A stretch of DNA of 64,000 nucleotides from Massilia rubra (lineage in GTDB: Bacteria > Pseudomonadota > Gammaproteobacteria > Burkholderiales > Burkholderiaceae_D), in contig NZ_VUYU01000006.1 in NCBI RefSeq assembly GCF_011682065.1, forward strand, positions 124,001 through 188,000. Reading direction: 5' to 3'. This document shows, piece after piece, positions 46,737 to 55,303 of the stretch (within the stretch, counting starts at the first letter, position 1; each line of letters starts with the position of its first letter). Made by a program: the position numbers and the translations under genes. The notes under the pieces were generated by a model. It ran no database searches. It saw only the letters and a list, made by a program, of their open reading frames with translations, and had not been told where the DNA came from.

Positions 46737-47426
46737 TCACTTCTCCGACAGCATATACCCCACGCTGCGCACGGTCTTGATCAGCTTTTCCGATTCCTTG
46801 AGCGCCTTGCGCAGCCTGAGCACATGCACGTCGACCGTGCGTTCCTCGATCACCACATGGTCGCCCCACACCTTGTCGAGCAACTGGCTGCGCGAGAACA
46901 CCCGCTCCGGATGCGCCAGCAAGAATTTCAGCAGCTTGAACTCGGCATGCCCCATGTCGATCTTCTGGCTGTCGATCGACACCGTGCAGCTGACCGGGTC
47001 CAGGGTCACCGGTCCGGCGCTCATGACCGCCTGGTCATGCTCCGGGCTCTTGCGGCGCAACAGGGCCTTGGCGCGCGCCAGCAATTCACGCGGCGAAAAT
47101 GGCTTGGTCACGTAATCGTCGGCGCCATTGTTGAGCCCGGCGATCTTGTCCTCTTCCATGCTCTTGGCGGTCAGCATGATTACCGGAATGTCCTGGAAGT
47201 TGCGGTCCGAACGCATGCGCGAGAGCAGGCGCAAGCCTGTCTGGTCGGGCAACATCCAGTCCAGCAACATCAGGTGCGGCGTGCGCTGCTGCATGAATTC
47301 CCAGGCGTCGGCCACATTCTGCACCGAACACACATTCCAGCCCGCTTCACGCAGGGAAAAGGTCACCAGTTCAACAATGGCCGGTTCGTCTTCTACGATT
47401 AATACAGTGGTTTTTTCGGCTGCCAT
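46737..47426 (-). CDS. phoB: Phosphate regulon response regulator PhoB
   Basis: A 229-residue OmpR-type regulator. The receiver domain has the acidic pocket VEDE, the phosphorylation site Asp56 (LLDWMLPD) and Lys in MLTAKSMEED; the C-terminal winged helix includes HAEFKLLKFLLAHPERVFSR and RTVDVHVLRLRKAL. It binds the Pho boxes found upstream of pstS and ppk1. It follows phoU by 5 bp. Confidence 0.97.
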   Translation of the reverse strand: MAAEKTTVLIVEDEPAIVELVTFSLREAGWNVCSVQNVADAWEFMQQRTPHLMLLDWMLPDQTGLRLLSRMRSDRNFQDIPVIMLTAKSMEEDKIAGLNNGADDYVTKPFSPRELLARAKALLRRKSPEHDQAVMSAGPVTLDPVSCTVSIDSQKIDMGHAEFKLLKFLLAHPERVFSRSQLLDKVWGDHVVIEERTVDVHVLRLRKALKESEKLIKTVRSVGYMLSEK

Positions 47427-47431
47427 CGAGA

Positions 47432-48139
47432 TTAGGGTACAGGTTGATCGGGAATCAAAAGGGCCGGCTTGCTATGCCGGATGTCCTTGCCTTCGACGAC
47501 GTAGATGACGTATTCGGCGATGTTCTTGGCATGATCGCCAATGCGCTCGATCGCCTTGGCCACCCACAGCGTGTCCAGCGCCGACGAAATCGTGCGCGGG
47601 TCTTCCATCATGAAGGTAATCAGGTTACGCATGATCGAGCGGAATTCGTGGTCGATCACCGCATCCTGGGCGATCAGCTGCAAAGCCTGCTTGCCGTCCA
47701 GGCGCGCGAAGGCGTCGAGCGCATCGTGCAGCATGTCGGAGGTGGCGGTGGCGATCGTGCGCACCATTTCGTAATGGTTCACGCCAACCGCGCCGCGTCC
47801 ATGCAAGTTCTTGGAAGTGCGCGCGATCTTGGCCGCTTCGTCGCCGATCCGTTCCAGATCGGTGATCACCTTGATGGTCGCCATGACCGTGCGCAGGTCG
47901 TTGGCGGTCGGCTGGCGCCGTACGATCAGGTGGCTGCAGGCGTCGTCGAGCGCCACTTCGAGCTGGTTGACTTCGTCGTCTTCCGCGATTACGCGGTCGG
48001 CGCGTTCGAGGTTACCGATGCGAAAACAGGTCATCGCGTCGAGAAACTGGGTCTCGACAATGCCACCCATCAGCAACACCTTGGAGCGGATGGTTTCTAG
48101 TTCGTGATCGTACTGCTTGGATGAATGCTCGCCTATCAT
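47432..48139 (-). CDS. phoU: Phosphate signalling protein PhoU
   Basis: A 235-residue all-helical protein with two PhoU repeats. It starts MIGEHSSKQYDHELETIRSK behind a good GGAG ribosome site, and shows the metal-binding E/DxxxD motifs (ITDLERIGDEAAKIA, and AIERIGDHAKNIAEYVIY). It links the Pst transporter with PhoR and keeps the regulon off when phosphate is plentiful. It follows pstB by 31 bp. An upstream ATG at 48178 is inside pstB and is not used. Confidence 0.95.
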   Translation of the reverse strand: MIGEHSSKQYDHELETIRSKVLLMGGIVETQFLDAMTCFRIGNLERADRVIAEDDEVNQLEVALDDACSHLIVRRQPTANDLRTVMATIKVITDLERIGDEAAKIARTSKNLHGRGAVGVNHYEMVRTIATATSDMLHDALDAFARLDGKQALQLIAQDAVIDHEFRSIMRNLITFMMEDPRTISSALDTLWVAKAIERIGDHAKNIAEYVIYVVEGKDIRHSKPALLIPDQPVP

Positions 48140-48170
48140 TGCTGCTCTCCGTAATATGTTTTGTCGTGGC

Positions 48171-48965
48171 TCAGCCAAAGCGTCCGGTGATGTAATCCTG
48201 CGTCTCTTTGCGGGCGGGATTCATGAAAATCTGGTCGGTTTCGCCAAACTCGACCAGCTCGCCCAGGTACATATAGGCGGTGTAGTCCGAGCAACGCGCG
48301 GCTTGCTGCATGTTGTGGGTCACGATGGTGATCGTGTAATCCTGTTTCAGTTCGCTGATCAGTTCTTCCACTTTCGCGGTCGAGATCGGGTCCAGCGCCG
48401 AGGTTGGCTCGTCAAGCAAGAGCACGTCCGGTTTCACCGCCACGCCGCGCGCGATGCACAGGCGCTGCTGCTGGCCGCCCGAGAGCGACAGGCCGCTCTT
48501 GGACAGCTTGTCCTTGACCTCGCCCCACAGCGCCGCTTTTTTCAGCGCCCATTCGACCCGTTCATCCATCTCGCCCTTGGACAGGTCTTCGTACAGGCGC
48601 ACGCCGAAGGCGATGTTGTCGTAGATCGACATCGGAAACGGGGTAGGTTTCTGGAACACCATGCCGACCTTGGCGCGCAGCATGTTCACATCCTGGCCCG
48701 GGTCGAGGATGTTCTTGCCGCGGTAAATCACCGAGCCTTCCGCGCGCTGGCCCGGATACAGGTCATACATGCGGTTCAGGGTGCGCAGCAGGGTCGACTT
48801 GCCGCAGCCGGACGGGCCGATGAAGGCCGTCACTTGTTTTTCGTAAATGTTGAGATTGACGTTGGTCAAACTCTGCGTCTTGCCATAAAAGAAGTTCAGG
48901 CCGGAAATCTCGATCGTCTTGTTCTTCGGCGTTACAGTAGGCATCGGTGTAGGCATAGGGCTCAT
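48171..48965 (-). CDS. pstB: Phosphate ABC transporter ATP-binding protein PstB
   Basis: A 264-residue ABC ATPase. Walker [11 protein letters not shown]-loop [15 protein letters not shown], signature [13 protein letters not shown], Walker [17 protein letters not shown] and switch His in IVTHNMQQ are all present. It powers high-affinity phosphate uptake with PstCA. The Met/Pro/Thr-rich start could lie a few codons later, since several in-frame ATGs occur. It follows pstA by 16 bp. Confidence 0.97.
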   Translation of the reverse strand: MSPMPTPMPTVTPKNKTIEISGLNFFYGKTQSLTNVNLNIYEKQVTAFIGPSGCGKSTLLRTLNRMYDLYPGQRAEGSVIYRGKNILDPGQDVNMLRAKVGMVFQKPTPFPMSIYDNIAFGVRLYEDLSKGEMDERVEWALKKAALWGEVKDKLSKSGLSLSGGQQQRLCIARGVAVKPDVLLLDEPTSALDPISTAKVEELISELKQDYTITIVTHNMQQAARCSDYTAYMYLGELVEFGETDQIFMNPARKETQDYITGRFG

Positions 48966-48981
48966 GAGAGGGATCGGTCGA

Positions 48982-49842
48982 TTATTTCGTGGTTTTCTGG
49001 CTGAACATGGTACGCGAGACGATGTTCAACAACAACACGCTGAAGGTCAACAGCAAGGATGCGGCCCAGGCCAGGTTGATCCAGTTGTCCGCCGTGCTGA
49101 GCGCGTAGGTATTGATAATCACCGGCAAGTTGGCGATCGGTGCGTTCATGTTCGAACTGAAGAACTGGTTGGAGAGGGCCGTGTACAGCAGCGGCGCGGT
49201 TTCGCCGGTAATGCGCGCCACCGCCAGCAGGACGCCGGTGACCACGCCCGACTTCACAGCGCGCAGGCGCACGGTGGTGGCCACTTTCCAGCGCGGCGCG
49301 CCCAGGGCGAACGCCGCTTCGAGCAGGTTTTGCGGCACCAGGCGCAGCATGTTGTCGGTGGTGCGCACCACCACCGGGATGGCGATCAGCGACAGCGCGA
49401 CCGACCCGGCGTAGCCGGAATAGTGCCCGGCCACGTTGACGTACATGGTCCACACAAAAATCCCCAGCACGATCGAGGGGGCCGACAGCATGATGTCGGT
49501 CACAAACCGCGTGACCTGGGCAAAGCGGTTTTCTTCGCCGTATTCGGCCAGGTAGACGCCGGCCAGCACGCCGATCGGGGTGCTGATAAACGTGGCCAGG
49601 CCGACGATCATCAGGCTGCCGAGAATGGCGTTGCGCAAACCGCCGCCCTGGGAATCGGGACCGGGCGTATCGGCCAGGAACAGGTCGAGCGACAAGGCCG
49701 AGAAGCCCTTGATCAGCAAGGTCGACAAAATCCACATCAGGAAGATCAGGCCGACCGACATGGCCAGCACCGACAAGGTGATGCCGATCCGGTGCTTCCA
49801 GAGGCGCTTGCGGTAGACAGGGTTAACAATCGTCTGGCTCAT
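48982..49842 (-). CDS. pstA: Phosphate ABC transporter permease PstA
   Basis: A 286-residue inner-membrane permease with six hydrophobic segments (for example [20 protein letters not shown] near the N-terminus). The EAA-type loop that contacts PstB is seen at [20 protein letters not shown]. It overlaps the pstC stop by 4 bp and pairs with PstC as the channel. Confidence 0.96.
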   Translation of the reverse strand: MSQTIVNPVYRKRLWKHRIGITLSVLAMSVGLIFLMWILSTLLIKGFSALSLDLFLADTPGPDSQGGGLRNAILGSLMIVGLATFISTPIGVLAGVYLAEYGEENRFAQVTRFVTDIMLSAPSIVLGIFVWTMYVNVAGHYSGYAGSVALSLIAIPVVVRTTDNMLRLVPQNLLEAAFALGAPRWKVATTVRLRAVKSGVVTGVLLAVARITGETAPLLYTALSNQFFSSNMNAPIANLPVIINTYALSTADNWINLAWAASLLLTFSVLLLNIVSRTMFSQKTTK

Positions 49843-50852
49843 TTGACGCCTTCCTTGCGTGACATTCCGGCCAGCATCAGCTTGGCTGCGGACAGGACGA
49901 TAAAAGTAATGATGAACAGGATCAGCGCCGTCGCCAGCAGCGACGAGGTATGCAGCGGATGCTCGGCTTCGGCGAACTGGTTGGCCAGCAGCGAGGCGAT
50001 ACTGTTACCGGCGGAGAACAATGACAAGGACAGGTTGTTGGCGTTGCCGATCACGAAGGTGACCGCCATGGTTTCGCCGAGCGCGCGGCCCAGGCCCAGC
50101 ATGACGCCGCCGACCACACCGGTCTTGGTGTACGGCAGCACGATCTTGCGCACGACTTCCCATTTGGTGCAGCCCAGGCCGTAAGCCGACTCTTTCAGCA
50201 CGGCTGGCACGATTTCGAACACATCGCGGATGACCGAGGCGATGAAGGGGATGATCATGATCGCCAGCACCACGCCGGCGGCCAGGATCGAAAAGCCCAT
50301 CATCGGGCCGCTGAACAGCTTGCCGATAAGCGGCAACTGGCCCAGCGTGCTTTTCAGGAAAGGCTGGACATATTCCGAAAACAGCGGCACCAGCACGAAG
50401 GCGCCCCACATGCCGTAAATAATCGAAGGAATGCCCGCCAGCAGTTCGACGGCGGTGCCCAGCGGGCGGCGCAGCCAGACCGGGCAAATTTCAGTAAGGA
50501 ATAATGCAATGCCGAAGCTGACCGGAAACGCGATCAGCAGGGCGATCACCGAGGTGGCCAGGGTGCCGACGATGGGGATCAGCGCGCCGAATTTCTGGTT
50601 GCCCGGATCCCACTCTTCGCTGACGATAAAGCCGAAGCCGAATTTGCTGAAGGCCGGCGCCGAGCCGATGATCAGCGAGACGATGATGCCGACAAGCACC
50701 AGCAGGACCGTTGCCGCGAACAGCAGGGTCACTTTATGAAAGAAGAAATCTTGCATGCGCTGCTTGCGCATGGTGGAAAGCAAGGCGGCATGTTCGCGCT
50801 CATGCGCTGCGGATTTGCTCATGGCCATTGCGATAGTTGGGTTTGCGCTCAT
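49839..50852 (-). CDS. pstC: Phosphate ABC transporter permease PstC
   Basis: A 337-residue permease. After a hydrophilic N-terminus of about 45 residues, membrane segments begin at [20 protein letters not shown]; the ATPase-contact loop is [20 protein letters not shown]. The start [13 protein letters not shown] at 50852 was chosen; the longer reading to 50942 crosses untranslated sequence. It forms the membrane channel with PstA and is downstream of pstS by 114 bp. Confidence 0.95.
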   Translation of the reverse strand: MSANPTIAMAMSKSAAHEREHAALLSTMRKQRMQDFFFHKVTLLFAATVLLVLVGIIVSLIIGSAPAFSKFGFGFIVSEEWDPGNQKFGALIPIVGTLATSVIALLIAFPVSFGIALFLTEICPVWLRRPLGTAVELLAGIPSIIYGMWGAFVLVPLFSEYVQPFLKSTLGQLPLIGKLFSGPMMGFSILAAGVVLAIMIIPFIASVIRDVFEIVPAVLKESAYGLGCTKWEVVRKIVLPYTKTGVVGGVMLGLGRALGETMAVTFVIGNANNLSLSLFSAGNSIASLLANQFAEAEHPLHTSSLLATALILFIITFIVLSAAKLMLAGMSRKEGVK

Positions 50853-50966
50853 TGATTGACTTCGCCAGGTGTCCACATGATGTTGATCGCCATGATGTTG
50901 ATTGATACCGATAGTGATGCTAAATGGGCAGGCGGGCCGCACACGCGCCCCTCCCGCCCCTTGTTG

Positions 50967-52007
50967 TTACCAGATGGCCTTGCCGGCCGCATCTTTCAGA
51001 TTGGCTTTCCAGGAGTCGCCCACCAGCTTGGTGACGCTGTCCGGCAGCGGCACGTAGTCCAGTTCGACAGCGGCGGCGTCACCATTCTTGAACGACCAGT
51101 CGAAGAACTTGATGACTTCCTTGCCCTTGGCGGCATCGGCCTGGCTCTTGTGCATCAGGATGTACGATACGCCGGTGATCGGCCAGCTGTTCTTGCCTGG
51201 CTGGTCGGTCAGCACCACGCCGAAACCTGGCGCCTTGGCCCAGTCGGCCGAGGCGGCGGCGGCCTTGAAGTTCTCGTCGTCCGGCTGCAGGAACACGCCA
51301 TCCTTGTTCTTGAGTTGGGTGTGCGCGATCTTGTTTTTCTTGGCGAAGGCCCACTCGACGTAGCCAACCGCACCTTTGACGCGCTGCACGGTCGAGGCGA
51401 CGCCATCGTTGCCCTTGCCGCCCACGCCAACCGCCCACTTCACCGATGCATCGGCACCGACTTTGGTCTTGAATTCGGGCGATACTTTCGACAGGTAGTC
51501 GGTGAACAGGAAGGTGGTGCCCGAACCGTCGGCGCGGTGGACGACGGTGATGTCGTCGGCCGGCAGCTTGACACCCGGGTTCAGGGCGGCGATTTCAGGC
51601 GCGTTCCACTTGGTGATCTTGCCCAGGTAGATGTCGGCGATGACCGGACCGGTCAGCTTCATCGCGCCAGGAGCGATGCCTTCCAGGTTGACGATGGTGA
51701 CCACGCCGCCCATGATGGCCGGGAATTGCATCAGGCCTGCCGCGTCCAGTTCTTCGACTGGCAGCGGTTTATCGGAAGCGCCGAAGTCGACGGTTTTCGC
51801 CTTGATCTGTTTGATGCCGGCGCCGGAGCCGACCGATTGATAGTTCATGCCATTGCCGGTTGCCTTCTTGTACGACTCCGCCCATTTCGCATACACAGGG
51901 TAAGGAAAGGTCGCACCCGCGCCGGTCATGTCCGCAGCCATGGAGTTCGCTGCCGCCAATGCGCCAACGCCAACGATGATGGAAGCCAACAACTGTTTCA
52001 TTCGCAT
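50967..52007 (-). CDS. pstS: Phosphate-binding protein PstS
   Basis: A 346-residue periplasmic binding protein. A signal peptide (MKQLLASIIVGVGALAAANS, cleaved after MAA or nearby) precedes the typical TGAGATFPYPVYAKW, YQSVGSGAGIKQI, DFGASDKPL and VHRADGSGTTFLFTDYL phosphate-binding loops. The ATG at 52007 has an AAGGA ribosome site 6 bp upstream; ATG 52001 is possible. A consensus Pho box lies 55 bp upstream, so it is induced by phosphate starvation. Confidence 0.96.
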   Translation of the reverse strand: MRMKQLLASIIVGVGALAAANSMAADMTGAGATFPYPVYAKWAESYKKATGNGMNYQSVGSGAGIKQIKAKTVDFGASDKPLPVEELDAAGLMQFPAIMGGVVTIVNLEGIAPGAMKLTGPVIADIYLGKITKWNAPEIAALNPGVKLPADDITVVHRADGSGTTFLFTDYLSKVSPEFKTKVGADASVKWAVGVGGKGNDGVASTVQRVKGAVGYVEWAFAKKNKIAHTQLKNKDGVFLQPDDENFKAAAASADWAKAPGFGVVLTDQPGKNSWPITGVSYILMHKSQADAAKGKEVIKFFDWSFKNGDAAAVELDYVPLPDSVTKLVGDSWKANLKDAAGKAIW

Positions 52008-52061
52008 ATCAAGTCCTTGTGGGTTATACAACGTGGAATGCTGCGCAGTCTACCGCGCAAA

Positions 52062-52080
52062 TATGACATGTTTATGACAT
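52062..52080 (-). promoter_or_regulatory. Pho box for pstS
   Basis: The minus strand reads ATGTCATAAACATGTCATA: two 7-bp repeats (ATGTCAT) 11 bp apart with an AT-rich spacer, close to the PhoB consensus. It lies about 55 bp upstream of the pstS start codon. Confidence 0.85.
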
Positions 52081-52163
52081 GGTCGAAATCCTGCAAGAAT
52101 CGTTTTGCTGTCTGCATGATACGCTTTGTATGTCATCGAGGCATGTCACACAATTCACACCCC

Positions 52164-52181
52164 GTGTCACCGACTTGTCAT
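52164..52181 (+). promoter_or_regulatory. Pho box for ppk1
   Basis: The plus strand reads GTGTCACCGACTTGTCAT: TGTCA-type repeats 11 bp apart, 58 bp before the ppk1 start. More TGTCA elements occur upstream at 52131 and 52144, so PhoB may bind cooperatively. Polyphosphate synthesis would then be part of the phosphate-starvation regulon. Confidence 0.65.
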
Positions 52182-52238
52182 ATTCATTTATTACACTGGC
52201 GGCGTTTACTATTATCTATCTGACTAGTTAAAGACATA

Positions 52239-54344
52239 ATGAAAACTGCATCGAGCACGGACCCGGCGCGCGCCAACATCTTCCTGGACCGCGAGTTGTC
52301 ACAATTGACGTTCAACCGCCGTGTACTGGCCCAGGCGGAAGACACTTCCCTGCCCTTGCTGGAGCGGCTGCGCTACCTGTGCATTGTCAGCAACAACCTG
52401 GACGAGTTCTTCGAAGTGCGCGTGGCCAGTCTGCTTGCCCAGGGCAACCTTGCTGAAAATCCCGCGCTGATCGCCAACCTGACGCGCATCAGCAACGAAT
52501 GTCACAATCTGGTCAAGGACCAGTACGCGGTGCTCAATACCGAAGTGCTGCCGGAACTGAAGGCCAACGGCATCCACCTGGTGCGCCACACCGACCGCAA
52601 CGAGGCCCAGCGCGCCTGGGTAAAGGAGTATTTCGAGCGCGAAGTGCGCCCCCTGCTCACCCCGATCGGACTCGACCCGGCCCACCCGTTTCCGCAAGTG
52701 GTCAACAAGAGTCTGAACTTCATCATCTCGCTGACCGGCAAGGATGCATTCGGGCGCGGCACCGGGATCGCCATCGTCAAGGCGCCGCGCGTGCTGCCGC
52801 GCGTGATCCGCCTGCCCGATCACCTGTCGAGCAACGGCGCCATGTCGTTCTGCCTGCTGTCCTCGATCATCCACTCGCATATCGAAGACTTGTTTACCGG
52901 GCGCGATGTGATTGCCTATTCCCAGTTCCGGGTCACGCGCGACAGCGACCTGTGGGTCGACGAGGAAGAAGTCAAAAACCTGCGCCAGGCGCTCAAGGGC
53001 GAATTGCAGGGTCGCCAGTTCGGCACCTCGGTGCGGCTGGAAGTGGCCAAGAATTGCGCGCCGGAATTGTCCGAATTCCTGCTCGAACAGTTCGGGCTCG
53101 ACAAGAGCCGCCTGTACGCGGTCGACGGCCCGGTCAACCTGGTGCGCCTGGCCGAGCTGATCGACCATGTGAAGCAGCCGGCGTTGCGCTTCGAGCCCTT
53201 CGTGCCCGGCATGCCGCAAAAGACCGCGCACCACGACATCTTCGAGCAGCTGAAAAAGCACGACATCCTGCTGCACCACCCGTTCCAGTCGTTCCAGACC
53301 GTGGTCGACTTCATCCAGGTGGCCGCGCACGACCCATCGGTGGTGGCGATCAAGCAAACCATCTACCGTACCGGCATGCACTCGGACCTGATGGAAGCGC
53401 TGATGGCGGCCGCCCGCGCCGGCAAGGAAGTGACCGTCATCCTGGAACTGATGGCGCGCTTCGACGAAGAAGCGAACATCAACTGGGCCGACAAGCTCGA
53501 ACAGGCCGGCGCGCAGGTGGTGTACGGCGTGGTCGGCCTGAAAACCCACGCCAAGGTGGCGCTGGTGATCCGGCGCGAGGATGCCGACGCCGACGGCAAT
53601 CCCGGTGGCCTGCGTTTCTACGCCCACCTCGGCACCGGCAACTACCACCTGACCACCACCCGCCTGTACACCGACTTTGGCCTGTTGACCGCGCACGCCG
53701 AGATGGCGCAGGAAGTAAACGAAGTATTCATCCACCTGACCAGCCTGACCAAGCCGCACAAGCTGACCCATTTGTGGCTGGCGCCGTTCGCGCTGCAGAG
53801 CGAAATCATCAAGGCGATCCGCAACGAAGCGAAGATCGCCCGCGCCGGCCGGCCGGGGCGGATCATCGTCAAGATCAATGCGCTGGTGGACGAATCGGTG
53901 ATCCGCGCGCTGTACGCGGCCTCGCACGACGGCGTGAAGATCGACCTGATCGTGCGCGGCGCCTGCACCCTGAAACCCGGCGTGCCGGGGCTGTCGGAGA
54001 ATATCAAGGTGCGCTCGATCATCGGGCGCTTCCTGGAACACAGCCGGATTTACTATTTCCGCAACGACCTGGCGCACGATGTGTACCTGGCCAGCGCCGA
54101 CTGGATGAGCCGCAACCTGTTCCGCCGGATCGAGGTGGCCTTCCCGATCCTCGACAAGGCGCTGAAACGGCGCGTGCTCACGGAAGGATTGAACCCCTAC
54201 CTGAAAGATAACTCGAACGCATGGGAGCTCGACGCGAGCGGGCATTACCAGCGCCGCAAGGTGCGCGGCAAGCAGGTGGAGTTTTCGGCGCAGCGCCATT
54301 TGATGGAATTATTGGGCACGCACCCGGTCGATACCGGAGAGTGA
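52239..54344 (+). CDS. ppk1: Polyphosphate kinase 1
   Basis: A 701-residue enzyme that makes polyphosphate from ATP. It starts with FLDRELSQLTFNRRVLAQA and has LDEFFEVRVA, HHPFQSFQTVVDFI, the phospholipase-D-like segments GLKTHAKVALVIRRE (with the phosphorylated His in the first HKD-like site) and HSRIYYFRNDL. Length is normal for Ppk1. It is divergent from pstS and followed 12 bp later by the sixA-like gene. Confidence 0.97.
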   Translation: MKTASSTDPARANIFLDRELSQLTFNRRVLAQAEDTSLPLLERLRYLCIVSNNLDEFFEVRVASLLAQGNLAENPALIANLTRISNECHNLVKDQYAVLNTEVLPELKANGIHLVRHTDRNEAQRAWVKEYFEREVRPLLTPIGLDPAHPFPQVVNKSLNFIISLTGKDAFGRGTGIAIVKAPRVLPRVIRLPDHLSSNGAMSFCLLSSIIHSHIEDLFTGRDVIAYSQFRVTRDSDLWVDEEEVKNLRQALKGELQGRQFGTSVRLEVAKNCAPELSEFLLEQFGLDKSRLYAVDGPVNLVRLAELIDHVKQPALRFEPFVPGMPQKTAHHDIFEQLKKHDILLHHPFQSFQTVVDFIQVAAHDPSVVAIKQTIYRTGMHSDLMEALMAAARAGKEVTVILELMARFDEEANINWADKLEQAGAQVVYGVVGLKTHAKVALVIRREDADADGNPGGLRFYAHLGTGNYHLTTTRLYTDFGLLTAHAEMAQEVNEVFIHLTSLTKPHKLTHLWLAPFALQSEIIKAIRNEAKIARAGRPGRIIVKINALVDESVIRALYAASHDGVKIDLIVRGACTLKPGVPGLSENIKVRSIIGRFLEHSRIYYFRNDLAHDVYLASADWMSRNLFRRIEVAFPILDKALKRRVLTEGLNPYLKDNSNAWELDASGHYQRRKVRGKQVEFSAQRHLMELLGTHPVDTGE

Positions 54345-54356
54345 CAGGAGAACACG

Positions 54357-54824
54357 ATGGATCTGATTTTATGGCGGCACGCCGAGGCGCACGACGCCGA
54401 TGCGGGCCAGGACGACATGGAGCGCGCACTCACGCCCAAGGGCCAGAAACAGGCGCGCCGCATGGCCGACTGGCTCACCTCGCAGCTGCCCGACAGCACC
54501 CGCATCCTGGTCAGCCCGGCCCTGCGCACCTTGCAGACGGTCGAACCGCTCAAGCGCAAGTTCAAGATCGTGCACGAGCTGGCGCCGGGCGCCGATCCGG
54601 AAGACGTGCTGATGGCGGCCAACTGGCCGAACGGACGCGAGCCGGTGCTGGTGGTCGGGCACCAGCCGACTCTGGGCCAGGTGGCGGCGCTGCTACTGTC
54701 GGGGCATCCGCAGGACTGGCAGATCAAGAAAGCCAACGCCTGGTGGCTGGTGCAGCGCGAGGCGCTCGATCCCTACAGCCTGTATCTGAAAGGCGTGATG
54801 GCGCCCGACCTGATTGTTAAATAA
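54357..54824 (+). CDS. sixA: Phosphohistidine phosphatase SixA-like
   Basis: A 155-residue histidine phosphatase with the RHG-type motif LILWRHAEAHDADA (His8), SPALRTLQT and VGHQPTLGQVA with the second His. SixA removes phosphate from phosphohistidine of signalling proteins. The 12-bp gap to ppk1 suggests one transcript. Linkage with ppk1 in related bacteria hints at a shared phosphate-related role, but its target here is unknown. Confidence 0.88.
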   Translation: MDLILWRHAEAHDADAGQDDMERALTPKGQKQARRMADWLTSQLPDSTRILVSPALRTLQTVEPLKRKFKIVHELAPGADPEDVLMAANWPNGREPVLVVGHQPTLGQVAALLLSGHPQDWQIKKANAWWLVQREALDPYSLYLKGVMAPDLIVK

Positions 54825-54908
54825 GTCGGTCGCAATCCTTGAATTGTTGTATTCACCTGCTAAAGTTTAGGTGTATCAACTAAAGGAGAAATCGCTCAAC
54901 GGCGGTTC

Positions 54909-55031
54909 ATGATCATGTTAAGCATGCTCGTCATGGCCATTTTCGGAGGCATGGTTGGCTTGGTGCTGTATGAACTGGTGGAAGAGGTTCACGGCAGCAA
55001 GCTCGACTTGCAAGACCGCTATCACGAATAG
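54909..55031 (+). CDS. Possible small membrane peptide, 40 residues
   Basis: The reading MIMLSMLVMAIFGGMVGLVL followed by YELVEEVHGSKLDLQDRYHE gives one membrane helix with an acidic cytosolic or periplasmic tail. An AAAGGAG ribosome-site-like sequence lies at 54880-54887, about 20 bp before the ATG, which is too far for standard initiation, so the start is uncertain. A strong terminator follows 25 bp after the stop, suggesting that a short transcript covers this region. No family is recognised. Confidence 0.45.
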   Translation: MIMLSMLVMAIFGGMVGLVLYELVEEVHGSKLDLQDRYHE

Positions 55032-55055
55032 CACCTGGCTCACTAGGGCCGATAC

Positions 55056-55090
55056 AAAAGCGGCAAGGCCCGAGGGCGCTTGCCGCTTTT
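55056..55090 (+). terminator. Strong Rho-independent terminator
   Basis: A 12-bp perfect stem, AAAAGCGGCAAG paired with CTTGCCGCTTTT (55056-55067 and 55079-55090), ends in four T on the plus strand and in four T on the minus strand, so it may work both ways. It closes the ppk1-sixA-small peptide region. Confidence 0.88.
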
Positions 55091-55112
55091 GCCATGCAGC
55101 GTTGCTCACCCA

Positions 55113-55208
55113 TCACGGTTGCGTATCCGCCACCGTCGCTTACCGGCCAACGTCGCTTACCCACCACCGTCGCTCATCTGCCACCGTCGCTCATCTGCCA
55201 CCGTCGCT
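55113..55208. repeat. 17-bp-period minisatellite
   Basis: The core CCACCGTCGCT (or CCAACGTCGCT) begins at 55130, 55147, 55164, 55181 and 55198, exactly every 17 bp; a weaker sixth copy starts near 55113. The spacer is TYATCTG-like in the last units. The final unit runs into the left arm of the inverted repeat at 55201, sharing its CCGTCGCT end. Confidence 0.85.
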
Positions 55209-55291
55209 CCCGCGAAGGCGGGAGCCCAAGTTTTCTGCTCAGTCATGGACTTCGGTGCGAACTTGGGCTCCCGCCTTCGCGGGAGCGACGG
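55201..55291. repeat. Long inverted repeat, dispersed copy 3 of 3
   Basis: Arms CCGTCGCTCCCGCGAAGGCG and CGCCTTCGCGGGAGCGACGG pair perfectly; GGAGCCCAAG and CTTGGGCTCC extend the stem. Compared with copy 2, both arms carry matching changes (T to C on the left, A to G on the right), so pairing is kept. It lies just past the stop of the PotF-like gene and could serve as its terminator. Confidence 0.9.
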
Positions 55292-55303
55292 AGCGAGCGC
55301 CGT

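Noticed and set aside
50930-50966. Terminator after pstS
   Set aside because: GC-rich pairing is possible but imperfect and lacks a T run; it could at most be a weak attenuator between pstS and pstC.
52299-54299. A 666-codon minus-strand open frame opposite ppk1
   Set aside because: ppk1 is certain on the plus strand; the antisense reading shows no family motifs.
55113-55208. CRISPR array from the regularly spaced CCACCGTCGCT units
   Set aside because: The period is 17 bp and the spacers are only about 6 bp and nearly identical; it is a minisatellite.
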